64,000 nucleotides of DNA. It comes from Streptomyces sp. LX-29. GTDB taxonomy: Bacteria > Actinomycetota > Actinomycetes > Streptomycetales > Streptomycetaceae. The notes beneath the pieces were generated by a model. The model did no database searches and was not told the origin of the DNA. It saw nothing but the letters and a program-made list of their open reading frames with translations. A program made the translations under genes and the position numbers. Positions within the stretch are counted from its first letter, which is position 1. Each line of letters opens with the position of its first letter. Shown here in pieces: positions 62,552-64,000 of the stretch. Where the stretch lies: the NCBI RefSeq assembly GCF_029541745.1, contig NZ_CP089746.1, forward strand, positions 7,449,559-7,513,558. Reading direction: 5' to 3'.

Positions 62552-64000
62552 CGGTGAGCTCGGGGAGTCCGGGCTGGTACCTGCGACGCCTTTCCCGGAT
62601 GGGACCGCGGGAGGTCGGCGGCCGGGTGAGCGACGCGGTGCGCAGGCGGCGGTGGCGGTCGGCGCGGCCCGACTGCCCGAGCGTGACCGGTGCCCGGTTC
62701 ACCGCGGTGCTGCCCGCCGGGACGCTCGCCGCCGTGCCGCCGGACGCCGCGAAGCGTCTCATCGCCGAGGCCGACCGGCTGATGGCCGGGCACGCCGAGT
62801 ACTTCGGCGTGGACCGCGACGACCTGGCCGACCCGGACTGGTGGCGCGACCCGAAGACGGGGCGCCGCGCTCCGTGGGGCTACGCCTTCGACGTGCCGTA
62901 CCGCGACGAGGACGCGGTCGGGGACATCAAGCAGATCTGGGAGCTGTCCCGGCATCAGTACCTCACCGTGCTCGCCGCCGCCTACGCGATCACCGGGAAC
63001 GAGCGGTACGCCGAGCGCGTGGCCGAGCACCTGCGGCTGTGGTGGGCGGCCAACGCGCCGCTGCGCGGAGTGCACTGGATCAGCGGCATCGAGCTGGGCA
63101 TCCGGCTGCTGTCCTGGGTGTGGATCCGTCGGCTGCTCGACGGCTGGCCGGGCGCGCCCGGGCTGTTCGAGGACAACCCGGTGGCGCTGAACCAGATCTG
63201 GCACCACCAGCGCTGGCTGGCCGCCTTCCCCAGCCGGGGGTCCTCGGCCAACAACCACGTCATCGCCGAGGCCGCCGGGCAGTTCGCCGCAGCCTGCGCT
63301 TTCGGGTGGTTCCCCTCCTCGGCGCGCTGGCGAGCCGACGCGCTGCGGTCGCTGGAGCGGCACCTGTGCGGCAACACCTTCGACTCCGGCCTCAACCGCG
63401 AGCTGGCCACCGAGTACCACGGACTCGTGCTGGAGCTCGGCCTGGCCGCGGTGGCCGAGGCGGATGCCGCAGGCGTGCCGGTCCCCGCGTCCGTCCGCCG
63501 TGTGCTGCTGCGGATGACCGACGCGCTCGCGGCCATCGTGGACAACCGGTTGCGGCCGCCGCGCCAGGGGGACGCGGACGACGGGCACGGTCTGGTCGTG
63601 GACGGCGCGGGCACCGACCGCTGGGCCTCGCTCCTCGCCACCGGGGACGCCGTGTTCGGCCGGCTCGACTGGTGGCCGGCCGTGACCGGCACCGATGTGC
63701 GCACCCCGCTGCTCGCCGCGCTCATCCGGCCGTACCCGAAAAGCGGAACCGCCGCGGCCGTGACCCGCCCGCCAAGCCGACCAGGCCACTTCGCCGACGC
63801 GGGGCTCACCATCCTGCGCGGTCCGGGGGAGATCTGGTGCCGCTGCGACGGCGGTCCGCACGGCTTCCTGTCCATCGCCGCGCACGCCCACGCGGACGCG
63901 CTGTCCGTGGAGGTCCGGCACGACGGCGTCGACGTGCTCGCCGACCCGGGGACGTTCTGCTACCACGGGCAGCCCGAGTGGCGGCAGTACTTCCGGTCCA
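62548..64000 (+). CDS. Heparinase II/III-like (alginate-lyase-type) protein, 3'-truncated by the window
   Basis: Starts at ATG 62548 inside the preceding stop and stays open to the window edge (484 codons visible). The N-terminal part is an alpha-helical toroid of the polysaccharide lyase type, with HWISGIELGIR, SSANNHVIAEA and ELATEYHGL; the C-terminal beta domain begins with the diagnostic AHAHADALS and DPGTFCYHG motifs. Asn-Asn-His and the Tyr-His in EYHG are candidate catalytic residues by analogy with the family. No signal peptide is evident at the N-terminus, which is Arg-rich, so it may act inside the cell or on lipid-linked glycan. Lyases in synthesis operons may trim polymer or clear misassembled chains. 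About 100-150 residues are probably missing. Confidence 0.88.
   Translation, partial: MTVSSGSPGWYLRRLSRMGPREVGGRVSDAVRRRRWRSARPDCPSVTGARFTAVLPAGTLAAVPPDAAKRLIAEADRLMAGHAEYFGVDRDDLADPDWWRDPKTGRRAPWGYAFDVPYRDEDAVGDIKQIWELSRHQYLTVLAAAYAITGNERYAERVAEHLRLWWAANAPLRGVHWISGIELGIRLLSWVWIRRLLDGWPGAPGLFEDNPVALNQIWHHQRWLAAFPSRGSSANNHVIAEAAGQFAAACAFGWFPSSARWRADALRSLERHLCGNTFDSGLNRELATEYHGLVLELGLAAVAEADAAGVPVPASVRRVLLRMTDALAAIVDNRLRPPRQGDADDGHGLVVDGAGTDRWASLLATGDAVFGRLDWWPAVTGTDVRTPLLAALIRPYPKSGTAAAVTRPPSRPGHFADAGLTILRGPGEIWCRCDGGPHGFLSIAAHAHADALSVEVRHDGVDVLADPGTFCYHGQPEWRQYFRS

Overview
This window comes from a high-GC actinomycete, most probably a Streptomyces. Third codon positions are almost all G or C, GTG and TTG starts are common, and it carries giant modular type I polyketide synthase (PKS) genes. 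Every gene is on the + strand. I saw no rRNA, tRNA, insertion sequence or CRISPR array.

Region 1 (1-50639) holds the 3' part of a PKS locus: five collinear genes separated by 35-60 bases, probably one transcript. The first gene enters from outside the window. Nine complete extension modules and the KR-ACP end of a tenth are visible, and the last protein ends in a thioesterase. From substrate and catalytic motifs the order is: [KR-ACP]; M1 malonyl KR; M2 methylmalonyl DH-ER-KR; M3 malonyl DH-KR; M4 methylmalonyl DH-KR; M5 methylmalonyl KR; M6, M7 and M8 malonyl DH-KR; M9 methylmalonyl DH-KR-TE. Read collinearly, this gives a chain with a 2-methyl-2,4,6,8-tetraenoyl end, C10 methyl, C11 hydroxyl, a 12-methyl-12,14-diene, C16 methyl, and hydroxyls at C19 and C21. 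That is a polyene macrolactone or a linear polyene acid; I do not recognise the exact compound. The loading module and early modules lie upstream. Domain cassettes (AT, KR, DH) recur almost unchanged at DNA level, pointing to recent gene conversion between modules.

Region 2 (50640-51383) is non-coding. Two strong adjacent hairpins close the PKS operon. They are followed by a possible promoter and a G-rich leader made of three 40-base imperfect repeats.

Region 3 (51384-64000) is a second, tightly coupled operon for a cell-surface or secreted polysaccharide. In order it encodes a membrane polyprenyl-phosphate sugar transferase, an AlgD-like nucleotide-sugar 6-dehydrogenase, a GT4 glycosyltransferase, two Wzz-like chain-length proteins with degenerate nucleotide-binding ends, an asparagine-synthase-like amidotransferase, a two-domain MDR plus Gfo/Idh/MocA oxidoreductase, and a heparinase II/III-like polysaccharide lyase cut by the window end. 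Together they suggest assembly of a uronic-acid-containing, possibly amidated glycan. Flippase, polymerase and further transferases are not in view and may lie beyond 64000. Nothing in the sequence ties this operon to the polyketide; the tandem terminators suggest separate transcription.
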